Source: Chrysomallon squamiferum | Taxonomy: Eukaryota; Mollusca; Gastropoda; Neomphalida; Peltospiridae | Length of the DNA stretch: 64,000 nt | Assembly: GCA_012295275.1 (NCBI GenBank) | Contig: CM022671.1 | Location: 14,701,956 to 14,765,955 of the forward strand | Reading direction: 5' to 3' | Shown: in pieces, positions 17,301 through 32,061 of the stretch | Layout of the letters: every line of letters begins with the position of its first letter | Position numbering within the stretch: position 1 is the stretch's first letter | The notes under the pieces: model-generated | What the model saw: the letters and a program-made list of their open reading frames with translations, nothing else | Database searches by the model: none | What the model was told of the DNA's origin: nothing | Position numbers and translations under genes: made by a program

Positions 17301-20300
17301 TACACCAAGTCATGAATGTCTTAATGTAAGTTTTTAATGTTTCATTATCAACAAACACACCTATCAGTTGTATTTTTCTTTCTTTTTTCTTCTTTTTTTC
17401 AATGGGCATATACAAGGTCATTTAAAGGTGATTTAAGCAATGCATGTAGATTTGGCTGAAATTATTTTTCAGATAATTAATTGTCTGTGCACCGTAAATG
17501 AAACAGTCTGATTTCAATAACTAATTTCATCTTTTAGTTTCACACCAGCACTTCATTATTATATTCTTAAATTATAACATTTTTTTTTTCTTTATAAATC
17601 AGGCTAAATTAGAAGTGTTTTTATTTATTTATTTATTTATTAATTCTTTTGTAATTTTTGTTTGTTTTTGTTTTTCATCCTCATATTATTTTTTCATAAA
17701 GTCATATTAAGTATTTAATATTTTTGTAGTTACTTCTGGAACGACAGGCTGATGTGGGTGTTCGAGATAAGGATGGATTAACACCATCAATGTGGGCTTG
17801 TCGTATGGACAACATCAAACATTTTGATTTGATCAGCAGAAGTGAAAACTGTCACGTTGAGGAACCAGATGGCATAGAACGTGATTACTCCAATAGGACG
17901 TGGATGCATTGGTCAATCCGAAGAACAGAGCCTTTGGAATGTCTTCAGGTACGTGCATTTTCAACATGGTGTCTTTAACTTACTTTAACTAATATACCAG
18001 TTACAGAGATTGGAGATAATATTTTTGCATTCATATTAAATGCGTATTACTGTTTAACATGAACAAGTATATTATAGTGGTGTTAGTGTATTTAATTAAT
18101 ATACTTATTAAATTACTTTATCATATTTCAGCATATTTGTCTTGGTTTGCAAATTCATGTCAAACATAAAGGGATTTTGCTTGTAAACAACTGCCAGTTT
18201 GGCAGAAACCATTACTGAAATGATTAATACCTGATGTTGAAATGAATTTGCAAAAAAACATGTGAAAAAAATAAATATGTAGAGGGCAATAATTCTTAAT
18301 AGGCATAGTAGATTATTAAAGTCAGTTATTGAATGTACTATTTAATTTATAGTAAGATTTGTTAAAATGGATCTTAGTTAACATTTTCTTTCTTTTATTA
18401 TGGCACTTCAGACATGATAACATTCCATGATCATTGTAATATGTAACAAAGTTATCTTCCCTACATAAATATATATTTTTTATTATTATAAATAACCACC
18501 AACAAGTTAATAAGAAGATAAGAAATGAAATGGTTCAAGTAAATTATAAACTGCTGTCATAATCTTTTACTACTGTGTTGTTTATTTCAGACATTGTTAA
18601 CAGCCAGCAATGCTACTCTGAAGGACATTGATGGCAAAACTGTGCTACATCTTGCTGCTGAAATGGGTATTTTATGAAATTATTTACAAGTCTTATTAAA
18701 TTAACTACAATAGACAATATCTGAATTGGTTTCCTTGAGACTTCTGGTTCCAGTTGTGAACACATTCAATCCGGATTCCTCATTTTTGCAGTTTTGCTAT
18801 GGGGAAAAACATTTTTTATGATGTATACATTTTTCAGTAAACATAATAAGTGAAAAATTTAATTTAGACACATGGGTGATATTTAGTTTAATTTTTTATT
18901 TTGTTAGGTACAGTGTCAGTTTTAATTAAGCTTCTTGTTATGAAATGGCATGTGAAATTTATTTGTAATTAGTTATTTTTAAATGTTTTGATAGGAAATG
19001 TATTTCTTGTGTGAACACAGGAACACATTTAACTGACTTGCCTTGAATCTAACCTTACTAAAGAGAAGCCGACCAGATGATTTTAATTTGAAAAGTATCT
19101 TATTTGTATCAGTTTACTTTTTACAGGTTCATTGGCAGCTTGTCGGGTAATTTTGGAAATTGCAGACAAAACATGCATTCTAGATCGTGAGAAGACGGGA
19201 AAGACGGCACTTCATCTGGCAACTATTGGTGGACATGGTGATGTTGTCAATTTTCTGTTGGAACAAGGCAGTAAGCATGTTAGAAATTAATTCCTTTTTT
19301 TCATGCTGGAAGATTGTTTACATAATGAATTATTAAAAAAAATTATGGGAATATATAGGTGGTCCGTTATTTCATAGTGGAAGAAATCACCTTTTGAAAT
19401 AAATCTTAAACATTTTGTCTTACAGTTGATCTAAATGTTGAGGATCACATGGGTGCTACTGCATGGAATTATGCCAGGAATCAGCAGCTGCACTATTGCC
19501 AGCTGATTCTTATGTCACATCAGCGACAACGTCTTGCTAGCAACCGAGGAGCTACTGTGTCTAAGGGCATGGGTTTGATTGACAACATCAAGCTTGGTTA
19601 ATGGAGACATGCAAATGCATCCAGACTTCTATAACAGTAGAGAGAGTGTAAGACAATAACACACTGTGAATTTTTCTATATTAATAAACTGCTCAAATAT
19701 ACCTCTCAGTTCTGTCCAAGACAGGGATGCTAATGAAGTTCAGATAAAGTAAATATATAAGGACTGGTATTATGCTATGAATGTGTGGAAACCAATCTTT
19801 CTTTTTACTGCATCTCTCTAATCTACATAATTCAGTTATATTAATTTCTACTGTTAAGAAAATTTGTTTGAATTCATAAAATGTATTTAGACTTGAAAAA
19901 ATCAACATTTTTTTTTTTTTTGAATTTTAGAGAAATGGTCATTTACATATACGATTAACAATATTTGAAATTTATACACATGATGATACATTACTGAAAA
20001 GGTTTAAGACTAATTTATAACAGAGAATTCTGACTATCTGGATATTTTATTTTTTAAAATCATATTAAGGTTTGGTGAATTTTATTTTAACTAAAAAATT
20101 TAAAAAGTTAAAAGTGTAATATTTTCTTTCACAGAGCTGGAAGGGAAAGTCTGGAAACACAACTCCAATTACTCCTCCTCATCCCCCAAAACGTCCAAGA
20201 ACAGGTCGTCTTCCTATTTCACGCAGAACCAAGAGTCTCTCCTCTTCTCAGCAGAACTGTGATCCATCCTTGGAAGTAAATGCAGAAAGGGCAGTTAATA

Positions 20301-20584
20301 GTGCCGGCAAGGAGAAAAAGAAAGAAAGAATAGAGGTTAGGTCCCTTTGTTTACTATAGTTTATTCTTTCTTTGAATTAATCAAGTAGACGTAGTCCTAA
20401 AACCAAAAATGTTTAGAAACAACCTAATCTGATATTTAGTTCAATAATGCTTTGTTCTTTCAGGTTAGCATTGATACCAGGAAGGCATCTGCAATGGCTT
20501 TTTATAACAATGGCAGAGAAGAAAGTGCAATGATAACTGATGAAAAGCAAGGTATGTTTTGTTTATGAATACAAAATACACTAC

Positions 20585-20616
<32 letters not shown>

Positions 20617-23600
20617 CAGTTCAGCAGATTGAATTTTTAAAAAAAATTTCTTAGCGCATTGTCATTGGGTTAAGAATTTTAAGAAATTAAAGAACAATAA
20701 TGAAGGCTAAATTTCACCCCATAGAACCCTGAAACATCAACTTTAACATCATGTGAACAGATGCTTTGCTCAGCAGATCATTCTTTCTGGAATTGCCACC
20801 AATTGAGACACTGCAGCAGATATAGGAAATAAAATTTAAGAGCATTTATGTGATTAATTTATTTAAGATCCATTTAGTTTAAATTAATCAATAACAAAAT
20901 AAATGGTTATTCTATACAGTACATTATCATGATGCTTATGTAGAAATAATTTAAAATTTTGTTTCTATAATCTGTATTGAAGTAAGATGTGGCCATATAG
21001 GTATATAAATTGTGTCATGTGGCTGACCTGCATTTTGTGTCTTTTTATCCAGTTTTTCATTGTTTCTCAATGTATACATTACTGTATCTGTTGCTATAGT
21101 TTGTATTTGGTTAGAATAAAGATTTATAGTATTTAGAACAGTTATCACCCAGAATGATGTCATGATCTCAGAGTATGGTGTCAAAATTATGCCTTGAATG
21201 TAGGGAAGGTTGTGGAACAGAATGGCACAACTGGTTGAATAAATACTGAAATACTGTCTTTGAGTTTCATTTGAATAATGCAGTAAAGTTTTGCTCAACC
21301 CAATATAATTTGCTGCACTTGACTTCATAGCTGTGTTTCCCACTAGGTGACGACCAGGTAGACGAAGATGTGGAGGCTGTCAGTGTAGGCGGCATGGACG
21401 TATCAGACATAGATGATGATGAACAACCTAAATCACCTAGCTTCACTCAGCCTGCACAGATAGCAACCTTGAGACCTTCTCCTCCTTCAAGATTCAGAAC
21501 TCCTCAAATGACAGCAGTCTCATATTCAGAGGTTAGCAAAGTCATTTATTAACAGATTACAGTTTTGAAAATTTTCTTTTCTAACAGTTGATAGTATCAG
21601 ATTAAAACTGTTTTAGCCAAATTTAACCTGTTTTTCCTGTAATGTAGAGAGCCATAATTTCACATTATTTGTGTTACTAATGTCTGTCAAATGTTTTGAC
21701 AAATAAATTGTGCTTGGTACTGCATGCTGGTACGTTTTCTATGCACTGGTGTATATATCAGCCATTAAGTTACTGATTCAAATTGTGTACAACTTTTTAT
21801 AACAGTTTATATTCACATATTACATTATATGCATTTCAGGAACCTCCATTTCAAAATTCAACACTGAAACGGAATCATGTTGACAGTAAAGACACACAAA
21901 TTGAAAATCATACAGTTTATGAAGACACAGGTGCACATCCACATTATCAACAATACCAGCCAATGTCTGCTCAACATCAACAACAGCATCAAAACCAGGG
22001 CCCTGTACATGAACCTTTCCGATCTGGCCTGGTCCAGCGCCATCAGATGTATCAAGGTCAAGGACTCTATCGATCAGGTCGGGCTGGAGCCACACCTTCT
22101 GCTCCATCAAACATTCCTCAAAGACCACATGCAATCAGGCAGCACCAGCCATTGCCAGCCCACCCAACAACTAGAGAACATTCCTTGGCCCCTGCAAAAG
22201 TCCGAAGCCACGAACAAGAGCAGGTGAGCAGTCCACCTCTGTCGAGTGGGTCAGATCAACCAAGTGGAAAGTCAGGACCTCGTGGCACCAGCCCTAATGA
22301 AGCCAACAGACCGAATTCAGGAGGAACAAAGCCACCAGGTTTGTTTTGACTTCTCTTGTTTTATTTATATATTTATATATAAATGATTTTTTTAATTGTA
22401 ACTGTTGCCTCATATCAGGTTTTTAAGCTGCGCTTCCATGGTTTGAGTAACTATAGTAGAATTTTTGATTTGAAAATACCTTAAATATTTTTATTATTAT
22501 GATAATATAATCTAATTCAAAGATGTTTCAAAACTATTTGTTTGGTGTCTATATAAAACAAAACTATATAGTTTGCAGTGAAAATAAACTGTCATTGATA
22601 TTGTAAATTAAACAAACATTCTGTTTAGAAAACTGACAGGAAAATCACTATTTTATATAAATTAAAAATTAATACACAGTAAGCAGACTGCATCAGATTC
22701 ACTGGTAATTTTAATTATTATTAAGTTGAAAATATAGCACAGGGTCATAAAAGGCTATATATCATTCAACACACAAGATAAAAGGAAGATAATGGCATAA
22801 ATGGATTTTGTTATAAATATTTATTTTTGGAGAATTTATTAAATTTTAATTGTTGCTCTAAAAATATGAAAAAAGTGATTTGTAGTTGTTTTTAACAAAC
22901 AGATTCTGTTATATTGTATTGTCTTTGGTATTTTATATTGTTAACTGAAATGTTTTTTGCTCAAACCAGTAAAAATGCTATTGTATGTCTTGAAGGAATT
23001 CTTGAAGGTAGAAGAATACCTCCACCAATGCTCACTCCTTTGCCAAATGCACCGAAACCACCTAATGCCGATAGGATGGAAAAAATAGAAAGAAAGAAAA
23101 AGAAAAAGAAAAGTGACAAAGATCAAGATACTAAATCTCCTCCACAGAATCCACTTGACATTCCCCAGCCACGGGGATATGCCGCGCCTCTTCACCCCTT
23201 CCCACAGGGTCAGCCACCTGGACGAATTCAGTCTGGGGTTCAGTCAGGCCCAAGGTTTTCAAGACACGAGCCTCAGTACCATGACTCTCGGTACATTATG
23301 TGATAAAATCTTTTAAAAAGAATATTTTGTGATTAATATGAGTAATAATCATCTTTGTCTTCAATGAATGTCAGTTCACAGATAGGTGTAAAGCAGATTT
23401 AAATGTTGTAATGATGTGAAGGATATTTTCATATTTATTCGATATTAAGTATTAAAGTTTATTTTGAAGTTATTTTCAGTTGATAAAAACAGGACAGATA
23501 ATTAATACAGCTGGTAACTAAGATATAGACATCACTGTTAGCTTTGTTTAGCTTTGTTTCACTTACAGAAGGTTCAAAGTGGTATGTTAAAATTTAATAA

Positions 23601-26600
23601 AATCTACACATAATTAAATTTCCTGTCATTCTTTTACATAGGCATGTTGATGGCATAGCAGACGATGCTGCTCCAGTTGTACAAGGGCATTCACTCGGCA
23701 TTCAGGACGGCTCTGCCAGGGGAACACACAGAGCTGCTGAAAACTCAGCAGAGAGTGAAAACGTCAGAGATGAAGCAAACACAGACAGCTTCATTCAGCC
23801 ATGCATTGCTGAGGAGGATGAGTTAGAAAGCGGCCCTCTGATCCCACCACCACAGGGATTCCAGTCCACTGTTCAAGGCAGGCAACTCTCACAGTCCATT
23901 CCACAGGTATGTTGCTTTGAAACATTTAGTTATAAGCCATTCATAGATGTAAACAGAATTGTACTTAGATTTAACTGCCAGGTTGGCTTATCTTTTTTTA
24001 GTGTTTATTTTTTTAAAAACAGCTTGAAGTATGTGCTTTTACTAGTTAATTATTAAGCTTCTTACGCTTAGATAAATAATTTCTGTTTTAAAAATCCAAA
24101 TGATTAAAATTATATATATATTTTTTTATTTTTTTTTTATTTTATTATTATTATTTTTTATTTATTTATTTATTTATTTATTATTATTATTTTAAATTTT
24201 TGGGATAGAAAAACAAAGAAAAGAATAACTAGGTATATAAGAAGTTGTTTTGTCGTGATTATCTTCACTAGTCAGATCATAGTGTGTTTCATATTGTTGT
24301 CCTTTCCTTCAGTTGTAACCCTGCGGGTCCTCAGCACCCAAAACCAGTGGTAAGACATCATGCATGACGTCTGTCTGTAGTCTTAGTGTACTGCTTGTGC
24401 TTTTAGATGTTGTTATTTTACAGTTCCTTCTTGACTGTCCATTAGCCACATTCTATAATCAGTCACCAAGATTGTTTGCATGTTTATTTCAATTACACAT
24501 TCAGTGCTGAACTGTTAAGTCGTATTAGTATGATTTAAATATAACTTTTTTTCGAATAGCAATACCCATATATGATGTATTATTTGCAGTGTAGTATTCT
24601 TACGAAAAAAGAAAAGTTCCATATCAAATATACATTTTTATTATCTCAGTTACTTTTGTCATATGTTACAGTTTTATTATGACTTTATATTTTTTCAGCA
24701 GTTCTAGAGGATAATAAATAAAAAAACTAACACAAAACTATTATATTTCAACACCTTTTTTTTTTTTTTTGATATGCATGCTTTCACATTTTTTATTTTG
24801 GCTGAAAATATGTACACAAAATTATTAAAAATTTTCACGCTAGTCTGATATTATTTAAAATGCACCAGTTGAACAGTGAAATGGTGAAACAGTATCGTGT
24901 ATACATCAGTCATGCTGTTGCATTTATGTCCGTCTGGCCAAATCTGATTATAAGAGATCAAACAGCAATAAAATACTTTATTTTGCAATTTTCATAGTTT
25001 CTGACATTTTTGTCTCTTTACAAGAAACAATCTATCAGCAGTTGTTGATATTCAGGTTGTTAAAGATTGTCTAAATGAGATTAACTGTATTCTGCAAACA
25101 TAACAGTGATTCAAATGATTCATAGCAATCTGAAGAGGAAACTGATTATGTGAACTGAAGACAAATGTGAAAACTGTGATAGCAAGCTATGATAAAAAAA
25201 TTTTTTAATAATATAAAAATTAAAACAGATTGTTATATCTGCAAAGCACATGAACAAGGAATTTGAAAACTTTGTTATTATTTTATGAACTATATAATTC
25301 AGAGGCAGAGAAATGCTGCTTGCCCCACAAGTCTGATAAGTTTATTATCTGTCTTTAGTTGAATGTACACTGACTAAATTATGAATTCTTTAATTCTGGA
25401 TTTTTTCCTATTTACTGATTGAACAAGCCAAATTTGCATTCTAATACTTGTGTTGTCATTTTTCAATTTAAACATTCCAAGGTCACTGCACAAACTACTT
25501 GATAATTTGTGTTGTATTTTTTGTTTTATTTTTTGCTGTTGAGTATACTGTATGGGATGGTATCACAACTTCAGCTATGAAGTGGATGACCAGGCAGTAT
25601 TATTTACACTATGATGCCAGATACAAATGAACCAGTATAGACATAAATGTATTTAACCCATAATTTTTTTCTTAACCATGTGCATTTTAAAGCATGATTA
25701 AACTGTGTGTTGTCAGTATTTCTGATGTTGTTGATATTTTATTCTGAAACACAACATATCAGTCAAGCATGATTATGTAAACTGGCTTTCACACACGTCA
25801 TTTTTAAATGTTCATCATTTAATTTTATTTTGTTGATAGTGGGCTAAGTTGATTAACTCATACATTTGTTTTTGTTTTGTATGAAATAAGATTTTTATTA
25901 ATTTATATTTCATGTTTATCATGAAAAAGAACTGAGATTTTATATTTTGGGTTTGAAATTATTTGCAGATTTTTTAACGTACTTTTTTCCTTTCACACAA
26001 AAACATTGCCCAGTTAATAATATATTTTAATCTTTTTAAAATTTAACTTAAAATAATTTTATCTTATTAAGAAATAAAGCATAACTGAAAACTTTTTTCC
26101 AAGAATATCCTTAAGATTTAAGAAAGTCTAGTGATTAACATTAAATTAATGCTTTGTTTAGATATATCAAAAGGATTTATTTTGAAATTTAAACTCAAGT
26201 TATCTGAAATTTAAAATCAAATTATCTGAAATTTAAAATCAAATTATCTGAAATTAAATTCTTCAGTAAATCGTAACATCTTAAAAAATCAGTTTAAAAA
26301 TATATTTGATATCTTACTATTATTAGTGCTTAAAACATTTACTTGGAAATGATTGGTTATAGAAATGGTCTATTTATTTCAGTTGATTTCTTTTGGTTTT
26401 CAATCACTTTGATTATTTCTTGTTCAGATTATAATCAAGCAATTGATCTTTCAGCTTTCGGTGTTCTGGTTTCTTTTTTATTATTATTTTATATTATGGT
26501 GATTGAGAAATATACTCTGAAACGTTGAAGTTATTTGACAATTTTGATAAAATAAAATTTTAAAATAACAATTTGCTGCTTATCAAAAGGCAAGTGTTTT

Positions 26601-27135
26601 GTAAATGCACAGAATAATGTAAATTAAAGTATTATATTCTCATCTTATAAATTATTTATTATTTCCTTATTCAAACTACATAAAGTTAAATTGTTTGAAA
26701 TTTCTCACTCTGTAGATAGTTAGTAGCAGTTCATCATGCATTTTAATAATGACTGTTAAAAATAACTTACAAACTTAATATTAATTTCTAATTCAAAATA
26801 ACACCTCCAGCTACATTAAAAAGAATAGTTCTAGTGAATTTAAGTTTTATAATCCAAATACATGCAAAGTTAACACTGTTTCTAGGCAGTTTTGTTTTCA
26901 GCCTGTATTACTGCATGAAAGTGTGTACTGATGCTGTTGTTGTTTTCAGGATACTAAACAAACGAAGATGGCTCCTACCAGTGCTAAGCCGCCGTTGCCG
27001 AGAGGACGTAACAGTGCGTCGATGTTCGGCCGCAGCAGCGTTCAGAACTACGGCCGCTCCTCTCGCAGTTCTCTGTCTTCACGCAGCTCTGCTATCAGAC
27101 GCACACCCCACCCTCCTAGTAGATCAGAAAACTAG
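14393..27135 (+). CDS. Ankyrin-repeat protein with long Pro/Ser/Arg-rich tail
   Basis: Exons: 14393-14426, 15265-15636, 16674-16802, 17171-17325, 17730-17948, 18591-18666, 19127-19270, 19426-about 19601, 20135-20335, 20464-20551, 21347-21531, 21840-22338, 22903(or 23008)-23290, 23642-23906 and 26950-27135 (TAG). The start MSRDISTNLWK splices in phase to a helical N-terminal region of about 110 residues. About eight ankyrin repeats follow (for example DGSTALHRACHDANHVALSL, DIDGKTVLHLAAEMG, TGKTALHLATIGGHGDVVNF). Exons 9-15 encode a disordered tail with a basic PPHPPKRPRTGRLPISRRTK motif, an acidic DVSDIDDDEQP patch, a Gln/His/Pro-rich segment, a KKKKKK cluster and a final RSSRSSLSSRSSAIRR. Ankyrin repeats act as protein-binding scaffolds; I do not recognise the orthologue. 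The exon 8-to-9 join is unresolved (see the short-isoform entry), as is the acceptor of exon 13. Confidence 0.75.
19426..19601 (+). CDS. Ankyrin exon 8 with in-frame stop (possible short isoform)
   Basis: Reading on in frame from the last ankyrin repeat gives ...SKGMGLIDNIKLG and then TAA at 19599-19601. The summed product would be 434 aa, ending right after the ankyrin domain. AATAAA lies at about 19683. A donor (CTTG/GTTAAT) just before the stop leaves phase 1, whereas exon 9 reads well only from phase 0. In the shifted frame, exon 9 stops at a TGA near 20260. Either a short isoform, an unseen microexon or an unusual donor must explain the junction. Confidence 0.55.
26183..26262. repeat. 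22-bp short tandem repeat
   Basis: Three and a half copies of a unit like AAATTTAAAATCAAATTATC (plus TG) in the last intron of the ankyrin gene. The first copy is slightly diverged. Confidence 0.85.
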
Positions 27136-28299
27136 TGACATCCTTCAAATAATGCTTTTGCTTCAACTCCAAGTAAACAAAACAATAACACAAAAACTAT
27201 GAAAGGATGATACTGTGATATTTTTACAGTGATATGTTTTATTCAGACTGAATTCAAAGTGTGAGGAAAGGTCTTTATTTTTTATTTATTTATTTATTTA
27301 TTTATTATTTTTGTTTTTTTGTCTCCGACTGATTCATAGTTTTTCAGATTGGAATATTTTTTTGGAAAGTCTGTTTATTGCTTTTGTTACAAGGTCACTC
27401 TGAAATATCCGTCCATTTTTAACTGACTTTTGTTTTGAGTATCTGAAATTTTCTACTCCAGTTTGAGCCTTAAAACAAATCCACTGAACAGTAATTTAAA
27501 GACACGCACACACAGATTCATAAATCACACTTCCTTCTCAAATCAGTAACTGAAACAGAAAGAGGTAAATCATTATTTATTTATCTATAGTGAGTGGTAG
27601 ATGACCCTGTTATTGCCCAGCTTAAATGTATCATGTGTGATACAAACAAAGATTAAAGAGTTAGTACTCTTTGTTGTGATGATAAACCACTACACTTAAT
27701 GTTTAAAATTACTCTAACTGTTCTCTGATTACTGAAACTTGCATTCCAGACGGTCATTAAGAATATGTTATCAAGAGATGGCCATTATCTTTTAAACAGT
27801 TTATTTCATCTTTGTGACAATTATCACAGCATTAGGCACATGTCAGTTTGTTTTTAATTAATTTCCTTATTGTACACTTTAATGTTAATACATGTCTGTT
27901 TTATTTTAATATAAAGCATTACTGAAGACTGTCACTTTGAAAAAGACAAGCCTTTATGTTTGGTAAGAAAGTGAAAAAAGTTTATAAAATGTGTTTTGAC
28001 TTATAAGATTGTCATATTACATTGTCATGTCGTTACATTTTAAATAAATTCCCTCTGCTCTTCATATGATGACAGTCGACTGTAATTACTTCATATCACA
28101 TATTAAATGTGCCTGTTGACTCCAAGAAATTATCTAAAACACTTCACTGAAATAATATTAAATTACAGTTTTTAAATATAAGTTCCTGTGCTTCCAAAAC
28201 AGATCTTGATGCATGCACAGTTAGACTGCTGTATTTTAACTATTTAATCCAGACTAAACACTTTGTCATTCAATGTATAAAAAAATATATTTTTTAAAT

Positions 28300-28335
<36 letters not shown>

Positions 28336-31300
28336 TATTATTATTATTATTATTATTTTTATTATTTATTTATTTATTTATTTACTGTTAACATATTTTT
28401 CTTTTTCCTTTATTAATTTTTGGATTACATGGGGAGTTTGAAACATCTGTAATGATTATAGTCATCATAATACCTATGAAATTTGTTTAATATTTATTAT
28501 TAAAATGGCCGGATGACAAAATAATTATTAACAAACAATATTTATATAATTTTGAAGTATCTAAAAGGTATGATTTTTATGAATTGGAATGATTCATGTT
28601 TCACTACTTTTTTTTTCTTTTTTTTTTTCATCATTGAAAAGGCTCTATAACTTTTCTGTTAATTATTATTATTTATATTGATATATATGTATATATATAG
28701 TATATTATTACAATGGTGTAATAGTATTTTGTATGTAAAATATACTTGTTAAATTATTTATTTTGATATTTTATGTTTTATATAGTATTTATAATATTTT
28801 TATTATATAGTGTAGATCAGTCTTTAATTATCTCTTTGTATTTCATCATCTATCAGAAAAATAATAAACAAATTTTGTAATATGATATAAATATATATAA
28901 GTAATGTGAGATATTTATATAAAAGCATGATAGTAAATATTTGAAAAAGTATTTAAAATCTTGGTCTTAAGAATTTTTATTGGTTCTCTGGAAGACAAAT
29001 AAAACCATATTTTCTTGCATTTTGGTTGTCCATAAGAAAATTACAATTATTTCTTTCATTGTAAAAATGTTTTGTATTTTGTCAGATCTATTTTTTTATG
29101 ATTGTGTCTTGTAGAATCATCCAAAGACTATTTTTGTAGTACAAGCCACATGATGTTTCAGCCAAATTTGATACTTCAGAGAACAGAAAAATTAGAAAAA
29201 CTTTAAATGTGCATAACTGTATTCTTCAGTTTAATTTTGTATAATTGGTTCAAAGAATTAAGTTGCAGACTTTTTAACTCGTTACAGGTGATGGATAACT
29301 CTACAAATTGAGGACTTGCATAAAAAACAAAAATTAAATTAATTAAATAAATACATAAATAAAAAGAAAATTATCTATAAAAATCCTGAATATTTTATAC
29401 CTATTAAAAATAATTTGGTACACTGTAATAACAGAAATTTTTACAAAGTAGTTTTGTATTATTTTTAAATGTATTTCATTGTTCTTGTAGTGTGATACAT
29501 TGTAGCTACAGGTTGTACAATGTATTACAAATATCAACAAAATTAATCAACTGCTGTGATTTATGTTAATATAAAGAGAATGAGTCAGTATTGTTATATA
29601 AAACATTACTATTGAATCCGTCCATTTTTATAATTGTGATTAATTTGTGTAATGTTTATAATCTCACTGTGATATTTTTACATCAGCACATTCCTCATGT
29701 GGCGTTTTGTTAAATATACTTGCTTTATATATGCTATTTTGTAATATGTATGTGTATATTTTAACTGTATAATTTTAAAAGTTTCTATGAATATAATACA
29801 ACTTTAAACAAAATATTATCCTTTTTTTTTCCTTTTTGTTTTAAATAACTCATTAGTTATTATAATTTTTAACTTACCATATTTGCCATAAATTACAAAA
29901 GCTTAAAAATAATAAATATAAAACAGAAGTAATTTTCATAAAGTTATTTTTATATAACATTTAAAACATTTTTTATAGCTGTTTATTTATAGATTTTGAA
30001 TGTTTTTATTTTGAATGTTTTTATTTTTTTTTATTTTTTTTATTTATTCTCTTTTTAAACACATATTGTCAGCCTATGGGTATCTGGATCTACAATCCCC
30101 TCTATAATATTATGTTTAAAATGTAATTACTCAAAGTATTTTCAAACTGCAGTTGGTCAAAGCTCACAGATGAGGAAAACTAATTATATTTTACAAATTC
30201 TAAATTAAAATGCAATCATAAAGAGTAAGAAATAGATGATTTAAAAAAGAAAAAGAAAATCAAATTATTTAGGTTAAACAAATGGAATCAACTAAATGAA
30301 TAACAGTGTTGATTTTGCATACCAGTATTTTGTTAGCTGACCATATTTTGAAAAAGCCAAATTAACTTTATTTACAGAGAAACCAGGATAAAGAATAAGA
30401 AAAAGATTATGTTTTTATTTTTATATTATTTGGTTAAACAAAAAGAATGTGTCTAATTAATAACAGTGTTGATTAATGTATGATTATTAAATCGTAGAAT
30501 TTACTAGAAAGACTTTTATTAAATAGTATATAGAGAATCTTTTTGTCTTCTATTTTATTTCATTTTATTTTTTTATTTTTTATTTTATATATATATACAA
30601 GTTATTTCTGAAGATTAAAGTATACATCTTTTTTATGTATAAATTTTATTTCATGCAAAATTATTTTAATTCTAAAGAAGTATCTGGAATAGAACATAAT
30701 GAATAAATTATGTTTATAAACTGTTTTCTCTGCTGTTATTCAAGTGTTTTGTTGTATTTGTTTATTCATACATAGAAATGGGTTGGGATGTTATTTTTAT
30801 TGCTTGTATTATATGTATGCAGAACCTCACTGCATTTCACAATTCTAACTTTTTGTAGGATAAACCTGATATTTTGAGCTACATAACCACAGTTTCTGAA
30901 TATTTGAAATTTGAAAGCTTTTGGACACTTTGCCTCCTGAAAACTCTGCTTACATTACATACCCTTTTCAGATCATTACAGACATTTTAATTAAAAAAGG
31001 TAAAGTATTTAAAATTGCTTACTGTTCTGTAAATTTAATTCTGTTTTATGGGTTGGGTATTTGTCCACCTTAATGTGACAGATATTTAAAAGTCATGACT
31101 ACATTTGAACTGGCTATTGCAATAACATTGTTTGTTCATTTTCCTCAAACTGACAGATTTCACTCATGTTCTACAAGGCAACTCATTATAACCCTCTCTT
31201 TTAGACAGCTGCAGTTTTGATATACATTTTCTCATCTTTTGGTTTGAAAATGTTTTATATTTGGTGTTTATGATGGTGTTTCATGGCACATTATTTGAAC

Positions 31301-31860
31301 TCCGCCAATCACTATATGAAATTTAGCCGACTTTCCTTTTATCATGAAAATAGGTGTTTTAAAGATACAGAGTGGAAAGATTAGCAAAGAACTAAGAACA
31401 CAAATTCCAACTAGAATTACAAACAGAGATTTAAAAAAAAATCCAAAACAGGAAACTATTTTGTGTTTCAGTTTATTGCATTTAAAAACAATAAAATCAC
31501 AAAATGGTGGTAAGTGATTACTCAGCTTTAAGTTACCTGTATTTGTATTTGATTTTCAACTTTGATCTCAGGTGAAGAAATTGGTATATCATTATATAAG
31601 CATTATTATTGTAGCGTTGGATCTTTTTGATTGCTTATGATTTTTACGAAGAATATATTACTTCAGATACGCTAATTAGAAAAAAAAGAGTGATAGAGTC
31701 AAATTAACAAAGAATTTCTACAATTGCTGTACAATACTTAAATATAAATATAAATGCAAAATAGTAGATAGTGATCATTAAACACATTTCAAAAGGCCTA
31801 AGTATAAAGAAAAATGGTTAAACAGTGTGGGTATCATGGCTTAAATTAATTTGTGTGTGT
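27136..31860 (+). other. Ankyrin gene 3' UTR and downstream AT-rich DNA (copy-A block)
   Basis: No coding sequence is recognised. AATAAA at 28043-28048 is one plausible poly(A) signal for the ankyrin gene. The stretch includes an (AAT)n/(ATT)n palindromic microsatellite at about 28299-28360. Patches at about 28503-28575, 31035-31100 and 31180-31500 are alignable with 41698-41770, 41790-41830 and 41880-42200 in copy B. Confidence 0.5.
28299..28382. repeat. (AAT)n(ATT)n palindromic microsatellite
   Basis: AAT units switch directly to ATT units near 28335, then ATTT. The switch makes a self-complementary sequence. Confidence 0.95.
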
Positions 31861-31990
31861 GTGTGTGTGTCATTACAGTAAACTCTTGATTAGTGCAGTT
31901 ATAATGAAAATAATTTCAATTAATTCTTGAAAAGCAGTGTAAAATAACATTTATTTTAACTTAAAAGGATTTTTATTTTATTTTAAATGA

Positions 31991-31999
<9 letters not shown>

Positions 32000-32060
<61 letters not shown>

Positions 32061-32061
32061 A
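32000..32061. repeat. (ATT)n microsatellite
   Basis: About 20 ATT units. The copy-B counterpart at about 42775-42805 is a shorter, interrupted ATT/T tract. Confidence 0.95.

Noticed and set aside
24313-24349. 37-nt candidate exon between ankyrin exons 14 and 15
   Set aside because: It has AG and GTAAGA borders, but would hit a stop at its second codon and shift the frame. At most a poison exon; no other support.
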